The notes beneath the pieces are model-generated. The model worked only from the letters and a program-made list of their open reading frames with translations. It was not told the origin of the DNA and made no database searches. A program made the position numbers and the translations under genes. From SNAP01 sp049671745 (GTDB lineage: Bacteria; Bacteroidota; Bacteroidia; Bacteroidales; Marinifilaceae): DNA of 64,000 nucleotides. The DNA is taken from NCBI GenBank assembly GCA_049671745.1, contig JBATVL010000096.1:12263-76262 (forward strand), given 5' to 3'. Positions 1 through 8,958 of this stretch are shown one piece after another (the first letter of the stretch is position 1; each line of letters begins with the position of its first letter).

Positions 1-625
1 TGTTTTCGTATATATATGAAACGGATAAACGTAACTTATAATACTCTAAACCAACAGAACATTCTCCTGAAATATTAAATAGACTTCTTTCAAAATCCAC
101 CTCTGTTACTGCTGTAGATTTATTGTCGTCTATCCCTCCTATTCTATGGTATGAAATATCTTCACTCATTAGTACAGACACCACTGGACCAAACGAACAC
201 CATATATTAAGATCCTTATAAGTAATTATCTTATATCCAAACAAGATAGGCAGGTCAAAATAATAAAGAGAAATATCAGAGAAATCTAAAGGGTACAAAA
301 CATTATCAGCTTTTGATATGAATTTAAAATCATATTGTTTCTGTGAATATCCTAAAGAAGGTTGGAAATAAAACTTGTTGTTGAAGTCGAATCGGACTCC
401 TGCAGATAGATTGAAATGAAGTCCTTTCTTTGTCTCTAAATTACTAATAGAAGTATTGGAGACAGAGTTTGTAGATACCTTGTAAGTACCCATACCAAAA
501 TCTATAATCAAAGAAGGTTTTGTAAATAATTTCTTTTTAGCATTTTCATTAAGAGCTTCTTGCGAAAAAGCAGTCATAGCAGTAGAAATAAATAATAAAG
601 CTAATAGTTTAATTTTGTAGCTCAT
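1..625 (-). CDS. Outer-membrane beta-barrel protein, C-terminus cut by window edge
   Basis: I read an open frame from an ATG at 623-625 on the minus strand to base 1 with no stop, so the C-terminus lies outside the window. The first residues (MSYKIKLLALLFISTAMTAF then SQ) form a signal peptide of about 22 residues. The mature part alternates polar and hydrophobic residues with glycine and aromatic positions, for example around LHFNLSAGVRFDFNN and FYFQPSLGYSQKQ, as in the PorT/OMP_b-brl_2 type of small 8-stranded barrels of Bacteroidota. About 208 residues are visible, which is most of such a protein. The family call is from pattern, not alignment; the specific role is unknown. Confidence 0.7.
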   Translation of the reverse strand, partial: MSYKIKLLALLFISTAMTAFSQEALNENAKKKLFTKPSLIIDFGMGTYKVSTNSVSNTSISNLETKKGLHFNLSAGVRFDFNNKFYFQPSLGYSQKQYDFKFISKADNVLYPLDFSDISLYYFDLPILFGYKIITYKDLNIWCSFGPVVSVLMSEDISYHRIGGIDDNKSTAVTEVDFERSLFNISGECSVGLEYYKLRLSVSYIYEN

Positions 626-795
626 GATAACACACATTAGATTAATAATAGATGATTATAAAATAATCAGTATATATCATCTACGTATGAAGCTAATATT
701 TAGTTTCTATATCACATAAAAAGCAATATGCAAAGATGTGATGGTAAACGGAATAACAATAGTAATTTCTTGTATATACATGTTTGAAATAAATA

Positions 796-823
796 AGAGA
801 GAGTATGATTACATACTCTCTCT
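796..823 (-). terminator. Intrinsic terminator after the 850-1461 pair
   Basis: A perfect 12-bp inverted repeat (796-807 with 812-823, four-base loop) is followed on the minus strand by a T-rich run. It sits 27 bases after the stop of the 31-residue ORF at 850-945 and so ends the transcript that starts upstream of 1461. Confidence 0.65.
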
Positions 824-849
824 GATCAAACAAACCATGAATAAACTTA

Positions 850-945
850 CTATTTTTTCTTTTTGTTTCTTGTGTTATATGAAGCTAATAGCCAAGCTGC
901 TGCAAATATTGCAAAAACACAAAAGAAAGAAATAAAAAATCCCAT
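850..945 (-). CDS. Putative 31-residue single-pass membrane peptide
   Basis: A short open frame runs from ATG (943-945) to TAG (850-852). The product begins MGFFISFFCVFAIFAAAWLL and ends in a basic tail NTRNKKKK, which is one hydrophobic helix with positive charges after it, as expected for a small inner-membrane protein with its C-terminus in the cytoplasm. It starts 27 bases after the stop of the secreted protein at 973-1461 and is followed by a strong hairpin at 796-823, so it sits exactly between a gene and the operon terminator. Function is unknown. It could be a chance ORF; the clean TM-plus-basic-tail composition argues against that. Confidence 0.5.
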   Translation of the reverse strand: MGFFISFFCVFAIFAAAWLLASYNTRNKKKK

Positions 946-972
946 ATTATGTATAATTTAAAAGTTAAAATA

Positions 973-1461
973 TTAAAATTTATATCCTATTCCAACCTCA
1001 AAGGGTGAAATATGAAAGTCTAATTGGTTTTTATGATATCTTGCCTTTAATCCACACAAAAGTCCACCAACAATAGCTACACTAGTAAATGTTCCAGCTA
1101 TCCAATGATTTGTCCTTCGTCTGTCATTTACTTTTTTTTGATAGTTATAATCTCTATAACCTGCTACTTGTTCTGAAAATTCAATAGGGTCTTTAAGAAC
1201 AAACATGCATATAAGAGCACCTGCACCTGCCATACCAAAACAAATGTCAGAAGCGGTATCCCAATTCTTTGCCATTTGTCTATGACTTCTTGCTAACTCA
1301 ATATCTCTTAGCCATTGCACTCTATTTATATCTCCATTCATCATTCTTATAGACCGAACACTTGGATGATATTTGGATAAAAGATTTTGTTTATCAATAT
1401 TAGATTGAGAGAATAGGCTAATACTTAACAAAATAAAAACTAATGATAGTATGTTTCTCAT
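973..1461 (-). CDS. Small secreted protein of unknown function
   Basis: The frame is open to 1506, but the likely start is the ATG at 1459-1461, because it places a typical signal peptide (MRNILSLVFILLSISLFS, cut near SQ) at the N-terminus. The mature part is about 143 residues, begins with a charged segment, and then has two short glycine/alanine-rich hydrophobic stretches (CFGMAGAGALICMFVL and IAGTFTSVAIVGGLLCGL). It ends FHISPFEVGIGYKF with a terminal aromatic residue, which is common in Bacteroidota barrel or periplasmic proteins. I do not recognise a named family. A decayed relative of its C-terminal third lies at 2015-2160. It probably shares a transcript with the 31-residue peptide downstream. 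Confidence 0.65.
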   Translation of the reverse strand: MRNILSLVFILLSISLFSQSNIDKQNLLSKYHPSVRSIRMMNGDINRVQWLRDIELARSHRQMAKNWDTASDICFGMAGAGALICMFVLKDPIEFSEQVAGYRDYNYQKKVNDRRRTNHWIAGTFTSVAIVGGLLCGLKARYHKNQLDFHISPFEVGIGYKF

Positions 1462-1506
1462 TTTAATAATCAATAATTTATTTAGTAAAAACAGATAACA
1501 AAACAC

Positions 1507-1977
1507 AAAGTGTTTTTAACAATATAAAACACCTTTAAATATTAGATCTTGTATTTACCACCAACAAATATGCAACTATATTTATTATTTTATATTCATT
1601 AAGCATTTATTTTTTATAAAAAAAACGAATATAACAATACGTATAACAGAATCTAAGGGGTGAATACTTATATAGAATGTAAAATTAAATTCTAAGTTAT
1701 TAACAAAAAATAAAGAATTATATTACAGACACTTACAAGATATCATGAACTATATAAAACAACTGCTCATTACTAAAAACAGTATACAAGTAAGCACGGA
1801 AGTAATACAACATCATACAAAGCCTTTAAACATTATACAATTAACAAATCTTTACATTTTATAAAATAGAATATAATAATAACTTTATTTGCTTAAACAT
1901 ACAATTTACAAATAAAACATAATAAAAACAAAAAGATAAAAAAAACATATATTTATATAAATAAAATATCATAAAAA
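1507..1977. other. Non-coding AT-rich gap
   Basis: No open frame with signal, domain or plausible start is visible. The stretch is mostly A and T with no clear hairpin until the terminator at 1978-2003. It presumably carries the promoter for the gene starting at 1461, but I see no clear TAnnTTTG match. Confidence 0.5.
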
Positions 1978-2003
1978 AAGAGACTTAATTTCTTAAGTCT
2001 CTT
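1978..2003 (-). terminator. Intrinsic terminator left behind a pseudogene
   Basis: A perfect 11-bp stem (1978-1988 with 1993-2003, loop TTTC) followed on the minus strand by seven T. It lies 11 bases after the stop of the decayed reading frame at 2015-2160, so it looks like the original terminator of that lost gene. Confidence 0.75.
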
Positions 2004-2014
2004 CAAAACACAAT

Positions 2015-2160
2015 CTACTTATTTTCAGTAAAAATAGACTTAAAATTAAGTCCTACTCTTACAGCATATGGGGATATGTGAAAATCAAATTAATTATTTT
2101 GGCGCTTATATACTAAAAGCATTAAGCAATTATAAGAGATTTATTCTTTCGTTTTTAAGA
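2015..2160 (-). pseudogene. Degenerate remnant of a paralogue of the 973-1461 protein
   Basis: Translating the minus strand here gives FDFHISPYAVRVGLNFKS before a stop at 2015-2017, closely matching the C-terminus LDFHISPFEVGIGYKF of the neighbour at 973-1461. Just upstream, the words KRKNKSLIIA line up with RRRTNHWIAG of the same protein. In-frame stops and a probable frame change separate the two blocks, and no start or signal peptide survives. The terminator at 1978-2003 is retained. This is best read as a tandem duplicate that has decayed; the 5' boundary is approximate. Confidence 0.65.
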
Positions 2161-2331
2161 ATAGAGATCATCTTATTGCGGGCGTAAATATGTAACTAAT
2201 AATTAGATTAAAAAATTAAAAAAATCTACATACATGCTGATATTAAATATAGTCATAAAGAATATATATATGTTTAAGAACACATAATAGCAAGTCGTAA
2301 AGTTATTGTAGGCTTTCGTGTAATATTAAAA

Positions 2332-3648
2332 CTATTTTAAATAAATTTCAGAATCTAATAAACATTCAATAGATAAATCACTAAGGCTATTGGATGAATA
2401 ATATTCTTTACCTCTAGACTTACTTATCCTTCCATCAAAACTTCTAAGATGAATTAGATATTTCTTTATTTTCCCAACTTCTGTTTCTATTCTACCATCT
2501 GAAATCCATTTATCTCGCTTTGCTGTTTCAAATTCACGTAAATTACTACTACTCCATACAGAGCCTATTTTAGTTGAAATATTATTAGAAGTTAGATCTA
2601 CCAGTTTTTGAGCTTCTGTAGTTGCATCTCCATTATACATACTATAGAAATACCAAGCTATACTTCCATCAGCATAGTAACTATCTCTGAACTTTTTAAG
2701 CTGATGATAACGGACACATATCCTAACTTTTGCCATATCAAGATCAGAGAGTTGAATATCACAATAACCCTCATTATCAAAATCAATACTTCTATTACCA
2801 TCACCCTCTTTACTCGAACTAATAAGCTTATATCTATCCCCTTCTTCTTTATAAAGAAAAACAGAATGATAAAAAACTACAATCTTATATTTATCTTCTC
2901 TATAAGAATCAGAGGTAAACTTAGCATTTAAAATATCTCCTGAATTACGCTTATAATAATCTACAAAAACAAAATATTCTAAAGCCTTGTTTCTTGTCTT
3001 TCTCCAATGTGGATTAGAAGAAGAGCCTTTTAAAGGATGATTACACAACTCTTCAAAACGCATAATCAATGGACCATTAACAATCTTTAATTCACTATCA
3101 AGTTCTAGAACATCAGACTCCTTTGTTATATTAACAAAATCGCTGACATGCTCATAATCATCTACTTCCTTCAAAGGACCTGCACACAATAAGTTAACAT
3201 CAAGATCTTTATTATTCTCATTTTTATTCCCTTTAAAAGAATATCCATAGTCAAGAGAAATTTCAGAAATTGTAAATAGAGAATGTGCTCCCCATTTTAA
3301 AGGAATAGAGAAAGCTGGTACATCAAGTTGGTATTTTTGACCATATACAGAATAATCTTTTCTAAAATACTCATTGGCTGCATGATTAACTAATTCAGTA
3401 AAAGAATCATCCTTGTTTTTATCAAAAATCTTTATATTTTTTAATTTAATATCATAGTAAAAATCATCATTACTTTTAGAATTTCCAGGTGTTTTAGAAG
3501 AGTAATTAGAGTCTGTTTTATTACGAAACTCAAAACTTATAGAATTAGAGATTTTTATATCCTTCTTGTTTACATCTAAAGATTTAAGATTATCTTTTGT
3601 ACAAGAGAACAAAAAAAGAATAAATAAAAATAAAGTTGTCTTTTTCAT
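2332..3648 (-). CDS. Fimbrillin-like surface lipoprotein, divergent last gene of the operon
   Basis: The ATG at 3646-3648 is preferred over an upstream in-frame ATG because it starts a lipoprotein signal (MKKTTLFLFILFLFSC, acylated C16). The mature protein is about 420 residues, rich in Ser, Asp, Lys and Tyr. It is the most divergent of the five neighbours: the EMTPVNS-type strand of the others is represented only by a loosely similar PLIMRFEE segment, and the tryptophan-rich C-terminal tail is absent. It is last in the operon, 17 bases after the previous stop. By position and architecture it may be the tip or anchor member of a fimbria-like structure, but that is inference; no motif proves it. 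Confidence 0.55.
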   Translation of the reverse strand: MKKTTLFLFILFLFSCTKDNLKSLDVNKKDIKISNSISFEFRNKTDSNYSSKTPGNSKSNDDFYYDIKLKNIKIFDKNKDDSFTELVNHAANEYFRKDYSVYGQKYQLDVPAFSIPLKWGAHSLFTISEISLDYGYSFKGNKNENNKDLDVNLLCAGPLKEVDDYEHVSDFVNITKESDVLELDSELKIVNGPLIMRFEELCNHPLKGSSSNPHWRKTRNKALEYFVFVDYYKRNSGDILNAKFTSDSYREDKYKIVVFYHSVFLYKEEGDRYKLISSSKEGDGNRSIDFDNEGYCDIQLSDLDMAKVRICVRYHQLKKFRDSYYADGSIAWYFYSMYNGDATTEAQKLVDLTSNNISTKIGSVWSSSNLREFETAKRDKWISDGRIETEVGKIKKYLIHLRSFDGRISKSRGKEYYSSNSLSDLSIECLLDSEIYLK

Positions 3649-3665
3649 AATAAATTCAATTAATA

Positions 3666-4799
3666 TTACCAATCCCAATCTTCATTAATCACATCTGTAT
3701 CCTCAAAAGATAAATGACAATTAATTAATAAATTAACATTTGATATAAGATCATCATTTCTTAAAACAATAGCTACTTGCTTATTTTTATTCCTTTTATT
3801 TTGAACAAAATATCTCTGATTTCCAATAATCTTTTCTCCTTCTTTGAAAAGGTTTTGTCCATTTCCACCTCCATTAATTATGGTAAATGTATTTTTCAAC
3901 ATCTCAAAAGAAACATAGGCATCTTCTGCGGGTATAGTCTTATTATTCAATAATTTAAGAGCCAAAACTTTGCACGAAATACTAGAAGCAGCAACCATTT
4001 CTCTTAAATTGAGAATAGCACGTTTTTGTTTCTTTGTTTCTGCCTTCTGCTTATTGAAGGGAGGAATTATGAATAATTTATTCTTAGACCAAACTCCTAG
4101 ATATAAACTCTCATTTCTATTCTCTAGTATAATATCAAGAATGCTATTTACAGGAGTCATTTCTATGATAACAGTACGGTCGTATAAATTTGAATTAGCA
4201 GCTTTTGCTTTATTTATATCTTTTGATGTTACTCTAAATGAGGTACCCTTATCTGTTCCCCACAATGTGTTCCCATTATTATTTAGTGGAATAAACGGAT
4301 CTTTAATTATATTTATATAGAAAGAATTAATAGCATCAGAGAAAACTGCACCTCTTGTTACACCAACATATCTTTTATATAATTTCTCATTAAAACTCTT
4401 ATCTTTTATGGGAATTATATTCCATTTATCAGTTTTAAAACCATCTGAAATCCATCGAGTAAATGTAGCTCTATAAGATGTATACCCTATGGCCAAATTA
4501 TTATCTCTAAATAAGTCAGGTCTGATATTCTCCAAATCAGTATATATCCAAGCATTATTCGTATTGTATATATCTGATTCATAAGATGAATGCCATTTAT
4601 AAATATTAATCTTAGAACAATTTTTAAAGTTGAAACTTGAATTATTGGTTTTTTCAGTTAAATGACTAAAAGTCTCTGCAGGAAATTTAAAGTTTAGCTT
4701 AGTAGATAAGCTAACTGAAGATGTCTCACTAATTAAGTCCTCATCATTACACGAGACTAATACACAAGACAATATGAATATAAATAGTAGGTTTCTCAT
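3666..4799 (-). CDS. Fimbrillin-like surface lipoprotein (operon gene 4)
   Basis: The start at 4797-4799 gives a clean lipoprotein signal, MRNLLFIFILSCVLVSC, with acylated C17 followed by acidic NDED, a pattern seen in surface-exported lipoproteins of Bacteroidota. The 377-residue product shares ordered blocks with its neighbours: a YKRYVGVTRG block, a FIPLNN block before a tryptophan-glycine, a VIIEMTPVNSILDI strand in the middle, GNQRYFV near the end, and a closing NEDWDW. This two-domain beta-rich layout resembles FimB/Mfa2 and other fimbrillin-superfamily lipoproteins (known family logic); I did not align them. It would be exported by Sec, lipidated, and assembled or displayed on the outer membrane. 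Confidence 0.6.
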   Translation of the reverse strand: MRNLLFIFILSCVLVSCNDEDLISETSSVSLSTKLNFKFPAETFSHLTEKTNNSSFNFKNCSKINIYKWHSSYESDIYNTNNAWIYTDLENIRPDLFRDNNLAIGYTSYRATFTRWISDGFKTDKWNIIPIKDKSFNEKLYKRYVGVTRGAVFSDAINSFYINIIKDPFIPLNNNGNTLWGTDKGTSFRVTSKDINKAKAANSNLYDRTVIIEMTPVNSILDIILENRNESLYLGVWSKNKLFIIPPFNKQKAETKKQKRAILNLREMVAASSISCKVLALKLLNNKTIPAEDAYVSFEMLKNTFTIINGGGNGQNLFKEGEKIIGNQRYFVQNKRNKNKQVAIVLRNDDLISNVNLLINCHLSFEDTDVINEDWDW

Positions 4800-4810
4800 A
4801 GATATTATTA

Positions 4811-5998
4811 CTAATTCCAAGAATTCCATTTTAAAGCATTATTTTGTAAGCTATTGTGACAAAACACTAGAATATTTCCTAGACTAGTAAAATTATCATC
4901 AGTGAGAGTAATTGTTTCCATATCATCTCCTGTCGTAGAAGTAGATGAAGAAGATTTCTTTTTCACAAAATATCTTTGGTTACCCTTTATAATATCATTA
5001 AATAATATTGAACCTTCACCATTTATAATATTGAAATGGTTAAAAGAATTGTCAAAATAGATAGTGCTTTTATTTTTTCTTTCCAGAACATAAAGCCTAC
5101 AAGATAGTTTAGCTCCTGCTACTATTTCTGAAGTATTTAATATAAAGCGAGACTCTCTAGTATCAGGTCTAATTATCTGTACAACATCAGGGTTTAAGGA
5201 AATATGAGCATCAGTTCTTTCATCTCTAACAACAACGGCTATATATAGATTCTTACTTGTGTTTCTGAATTTAAGATCAAAAACAGAATTCTTAGGAGTC
5301 ATCTCCATCACTATTGTTTTCTTAAAAACTGCTTTATTACTATTTATTCTTTCTACATCGGAACTCTTTATTTCAAAAGGAATAGCTTGTCTACTCGAAG
5401 CACCCCATAAATCAGTGTTGCTATTATTCAGTGGAATAAAATCAAAGACAAAATCATTATTTGCATTATCAACAGTACTTTGTTTATCCATAACACCCTT
5501 AGTAATACCTACATAATGCTTATATTTAGTTTCATCATTTATATTAGAAGAAGTAGGAATCATTTGCCAGTTTAGTGGGACTGCATTGTAATCAGGTATG
5601 CTTATATACTCAGCTCTAAAAGAATTAAAACCTAAGCTCAGCTTACTTATTTCAAGCATACCTTTTGCATCTGTTTTAATCCTTTTATTCTGAGTTATAT
5701 CTCTATTCCCATCCTGGTCAATTGTAATCCAATTTCCATTAAAAAGATTCTCACTATTTAATGAATGCCATTTTTCTAACTTAATATATTTAGATGTCAA
5801 AAGCCCTTTATTTGAATCAGTATGACTAATACCAGCTAGCTTTCCTTTATTCTCATTTTCAAAAGGAAAATTAAAAGATAAACTAGTTGATACATTAAGA
5901 TTAGAATCATCCTTAGATAGAAGATTATCATCAGTCTCTTTATTACAAGAATATAAAGCCACAAGTATTATAACACATGAGAATAGGATGTTTTTCAT
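4811..5998 (-). CDS. Fimbrillin-like surface lipoprotein (operon gene 3)
   Basis: The start at 5996-5998 yields the lipoprotein signal MKNILFSCVIILVALYSC (C18), then acidic NKETDD. The product is 395 residues. It carries the same series of blocks as its neighbours: EKWHSL near residue 75, YKHYVGITKGV, FIPLNNSNTDLWG, TIVMEMTPKNSVFDL, GNQRYFVKKK, and a terminal LKWNSWN. Spacing is 17 bases to the upstream gene and 11 bases to the downstream start, so the genes are co-transcribed. Role as a pilin-like or minor fimbrial subunit is inferred from architecture and operon context. Confidence 0.6.
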   Translation of the reverse strand: MKNILFSCVIILVALYSCNKETDDNLLSKDDSNLNVSTSLSFNFPFENENKGKLAGISHTDSNKGLLTSKYIKLEKWHSLNSENLFNGNWITIDQDGNRDITQNKRIKTDAKGMLEISKLSLGFNSFRAEYISIPDYNAVPLNWQMIPTSSNINDETKYKHYVGITKGVMDKQSTVDNANNDFVFDFIPLNNSNTDLWGASSRQAIPFEIKSSDVERINSNKAVFKKTIVMEMTPKNSVFDLKFRNTSKNLYIAVVVRDERTDAHISLNPDVVQIIRPDTRESRFILNTSEIVAGAKLSCRLYVLERKNKSTIYFDNSFNHFNIINGEGSILFNDIIKGNQRYFVKKKSSSSTSTTGDDMETITLTDDNFTSLGNILVFCHNSLQNNALKWNSWN

Positions 5999-6015
5999 TA
6001 TTCTTCTATAAAAAA

Positions 6016-7188
6016 TTACCATTTCCAACCATCAAAAGTGATTTCGTTTTCATTCCACTCTTTATTAAATAGTATTAACATATCAGCAGAAATAGTAAAA
6101 TCTTCTTTATTAAGAACTATACCTGTTTTATTCTTATATATCTGATTTCCCTTCACTTGAATAGAAGTACTACTTCCCAACATAATATTCTGACCTTCTC
6201 CTTTACCATTAAGAATTTTAAAATGATTTCTAAATTCAGAATTATTCATAGATGAGATATTCACTGGTATATTTTTTCCAGAAAAGACCTTTGCTACATA
6301 AACCTTTATTGTAGTAATTGCGCCAACTTTCAGATATTCAGAATTTAAGAAAAAAGTTTTTTTCTCCGTTGTGTTCTCAACAATAAAATTATCGAATTGA
6401 GGATCTTCGTCAGCAATAATAGTTTTAGTAGAAAAAATCATCACTAAATCTTCACGCAAATTCTGTGCACTTAAAGCTATAACAGAATTTACTGGAGTCA
6501 TCTCCATTACAATTTTCTTATCATAATCTCCTTCAGTTATATCTTTTGCGGTAATATTCAAGATTTTGTTCTGTACAACTTTATTAGCTATATCGTTAGC
6601 TCCCTTATTACTAATAGAATAAAGATTCCAAGGCCAGTTAGTGTTCTGAGGAATAAAAGCGTATTCTTTATCTGTACGAGCATAAGTATCTCCAGAAGTA
6701 ATAGTTCTTGTAATACCAACATAGTGTTTATAACAAGCATCATTGTCTTTTAGATCAGTGTATCTTTCAACAGCCTCACCTTGTATGGCAGAAGCAATAA
6801 AAGTGTTATATCCTAATTTTATTTCACCCATATTAAAACGAGAAACATCCTGAGCATCAGTTAACTTATCACCATCAGTAGAACTTATTTTCAAAGTATT
6901 TACAAGAATTGTTTTTTCTTTTAGATCATCAAGAGAAATAAAAGAATGATAGTTCCTTATTTCGAAATCCGTAAGTTTACTTAGAAATGCATCTGTAGTA
7001 TTTTTATTCTGGGCCGATTTTAAAACAGAAACTTTATTAGATGAAGTAGACACATTAGGATTAACAGCAGAGCTCAGATTAAAACTAGCAGAACAAGTAA
7101 CATCTTTATTAACTCTAGCCTCATCTTCTACTTTAGTACAAGAAGTCATCATTGCAAAAGCAAAAGCAAAATAAATAATTTTTTTCAT
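6016..7188 (-). CDS. Fimbrillin-like surface lipoprotein (operon gene 2)
   Basis: A 390-residue lipoprotein: signal MKKIIYFAFAFAMMTSC with C17, then TKVEDE. Blocks shared with its neighbours are NYHSF, YKHYVGITRTI, FIPQNTNWPW, KIVMEMTPVNSVIAL, a VKGNQIY segment, and the tail ITFDGWKW. The repeated order of these blocks across four adjacent genes shows they arose by tandem duplication and kept one fold. The family resembles Bacteroidota fimbrillin/Mfa-type proteins, whose mature N-terminal strand is released by a trypsin-like protease during polymerisation; whether that applies here cannot be seen from sequence alone. Confidence 0.62.
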   Translation of the reverse strand: MKKIIYFAFAFAMMTSCTKVEDEARVNKDVTCSASFNLSSAVNPNVSTSSNKVSVLKSAQNKNTTDAFLSKLTDFEIRNYHSFISLDDLKEKTILVNTLKISSTDGDKLTDAQDVSRFNMGEIKLGYNTFIASAIQGEAVERYTDLKDNDACYKHYVGITRTITSGDTYARTDKEYAFIPQNTNWPWNLYSISNKGANDIANKVVQNKILNITAKDITEGDYDKKIVMEMTPVNSVIALSAQNLREDLVMIFSTKTIIADEDPQFDNFIVENTTEKKTFFLNSEYLKVGAITTIKVYVAKVFSGKNIPVNISSMNNSEFRNHFKILNGKGEGQNIMLGSSTSIQVKGNQIYKNKTGIVLNKEDFTISADMLILFNKEWNENEITFDGWKW

Positions 7189-7214
7189 TTTTTAATTTTT
7201 AAGATATATATTAA

Positions 7215-8213
7215 TCACCAATCAAGTTTAATCTCATCTAAGTTTTCTTCTACAAAATCTGTCTCCCAATTCATAGTAAATGTAGCAGCTACATCAAAAC
7301 TATCTTCTTCTATATCAAGCTTTAACTTATAAACTTTATTCCCCTTTATAATCTTATTATTTGAAAACTCCTTATTATCACCAAAGCCATCATTTGTACC
7401 AAAAGAATACGTTTTTATACAAATAACTTTCATATCATTTGCAACCATAGATCTTTGCATAACTCTAATTCTATAGTTTAATTTCTCACCTTCTTTAAAA
7501 TCATCTGTATTTAAAACCTTTGTATAATTGCCTTTAAGATCTCTACCAGAAAACACATATTTAGGTTTCTCATCAATAGGGTTTTGAGAAACAAAAATAT
7601 CAACTTCAACAAATAAACTTGGGTTGTAAGATTTAGAACTTATTTCAATAATAGAGTTAATAGGCTTCATTAAAACATTCACATTCTCAGTATTTGAAAA
7701 CTTAATATCAATAGAATGGAAAGATCCATCCTCCAAAGAAGTAGCATCTTCATTAGCCCATTTTCCTATGCCCTGATATAATTTATAAAATTTATAGTCT
7801 GAAGTTAAATCAACAAAATCGAAACGTGCCTTTGTAATAGTAGAAGCCTCTACTAGAAATCTATTAATACCCAAATTCACATTCATAACAATATCCATAT
7901 CTTGTGCCTCTGTTAATTTAGAACCTAAATGATAAATTCTATCTTGAGCAATAACATTTGACTTTCTACTATAATTTTTAATACATATACAATCAACATC
8001 ACCCGGAGCTAAACCTCTTTTATATATATCAGAAACAAAAGCTGGAACATCTTGAACAATATAAGAGGAAGAAATAAAGTCAGAATCATCCATGCCAAGT
8101 ACAAAGGAAACAGGTATGTGTATAGAAGATTGATTATCTGCAACCTCTGTAACTTGACAGGAATTCATGCATAATACAACAAATAAAATAACAACACTAA
8201 AAGACTTATTCAT
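7215..8213 (-). CDS. Fimbrillin-like surface lipoprotein (first gene of the operon)
   Basis: A 332-residue lipoprotein with signal MNKSFSVVILFVVLCMNSC (C19). It is shorter than the other members and more diverged: the central strand reads VLMKPINSIIEI, the YVGIT block is YKLYQGIGKW, the late block is IKGNKVYKLK, and it ends IKLDW. It is first in the operon, 26 bases before the next gene, with 745 bases of non-coding DNA upstream. In known fimbrial loci the first gene can encode either a structural or an anchor subunit, so I do not assign which this is. Confidence 0.58.
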   Translation of the reverse strand: MNKSFSVVILFVVLCMNSCQVTEVADNQSSIHIPVSFVLGMDDSDFISSSYIVQDVPAFVSDIYKRGLAPGDVDCICIKNYSRKSNVIAQDRIYHLGSKLTEAQDMDIVMNVNLGINRFLVEASTITKARFDFVDLTSDYKFYKLYQGIGKWANEDATSLEDGSFHSIDIKFSNTENVNVLMKPINSIIEISSKSYNPSLFVEVDIFVSQNPIDEKPKYVFSGRDLKGNYTKVLNTDDFKEGEKLNYRIRVMQRSMVANDMKVICIKTYSFGTNDGFGDNKEFSNNKIIKGNKVYKLKLDIEEDSFDVAATFTMNWETDFVEENLDEIKLDW

Positions 8214-8902
8214 TTTCTATATAATTTAATATTAATAGTGTTAAACTAAGTTTGTTAACAGAGTATTTTACCAAACAACAGTGCAAATATTAAATTAAAT
8301 TCACAAAAAACGATAAAAAATTGCACTTTTTACAGAAAACATATGAATACAATGGGTATGAAAATTTAAACCAAAAATAAATAAATACTGAAAAAGCAGA
8401 TCTTACAGCTTGATTATTAATAAATTAAAGAAAATGAATGAATTTATAAAAAGAAGAAATATTTGTAAATATAAATGTAGATATAGTGCATCATAACGTT
8501 TTATTATATAATCTAAAATTAAATAATATAGTTTAACATTAAAAAAAAGAAAAGTAAATTACAACTATACAAAACAAAACTTACTAAACAATAAATTGCA
8601 AATACATCATTATATATATCACAATATTTATAGATATCAATTAATGATCTATCTTTCTTATTGTTTTAAATAAAAAAAGTATTAATTTAGTGGTATCAAT
8701 AATCAAGATAAGATTCATTGCAGAATGCCTCCTAGCCTTACGACTTTCAGACTAACAATCTACACTCCCTAAATTATCCTGATAAAACTTAAATTTCTTG
8801 TTTATTTTAAGCACAATATTAAAATAAAACAAATCAATTTTATGTCTTGTTGTTTTTACTTAATTTAATTCAATCACTTGTATTAGTGTGCAAGTATTAA
8901 AA
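8214..8902. other. Long intergenic region upstream of the fimbrillin-like operon
   Basis: About 690 bases without a credible gene. It is very AT-rich apart from a less AT-rich patch near 8720-8780 that has no open frame of note. It should contain the promoter for the operon starting at 8213; I see TTTAATATTTG on the minus strand near 8285-8295, a near miss to the TAnnTTTG box, but nothing convincing. Confidence 0.4.
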
Positions 8903-8937
8903 AAAAAGGAGTTAATCATTACGACTAACTCCTTTTT
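8903..8937 (-). terminator. Intrinsic terminator of rfbA-rfbB
   Basis: A 12-bp stem (8903-8914 with 8926-8937) with an 11-base loop and T runs on both strands, starting 22 bases after the rfbB stop. It is oriented to end the minus-strand transcript. Confidence 0.8.
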
Positions 8938-8958
8938 ATTTATTTCAAATAATGATGC

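Noticed and set aside
738..935. A 65-codon plus-strand ORF
   Set aside because: It runs through the terminator hairpin at 796-823 and antisense to the better 31-residue ORF at 850-945; it shows no domain or sensible start context.
2608..2931. A 107-codon plus-strand ORF inside the fimbrillin-like gene
   Set aside because: It is an antisense shadow of 2332-3648, rich in Ile/Thr/Ser as expected from complementing Lys/Asp-rich coding DNA.
8720..8780. Less AT-rich patch in the gap upstream of the fimbrillin-like operon
   Set aside because: No hairpin, ORF, tRNA or known RNA shape could be supported; left as unexplained background.
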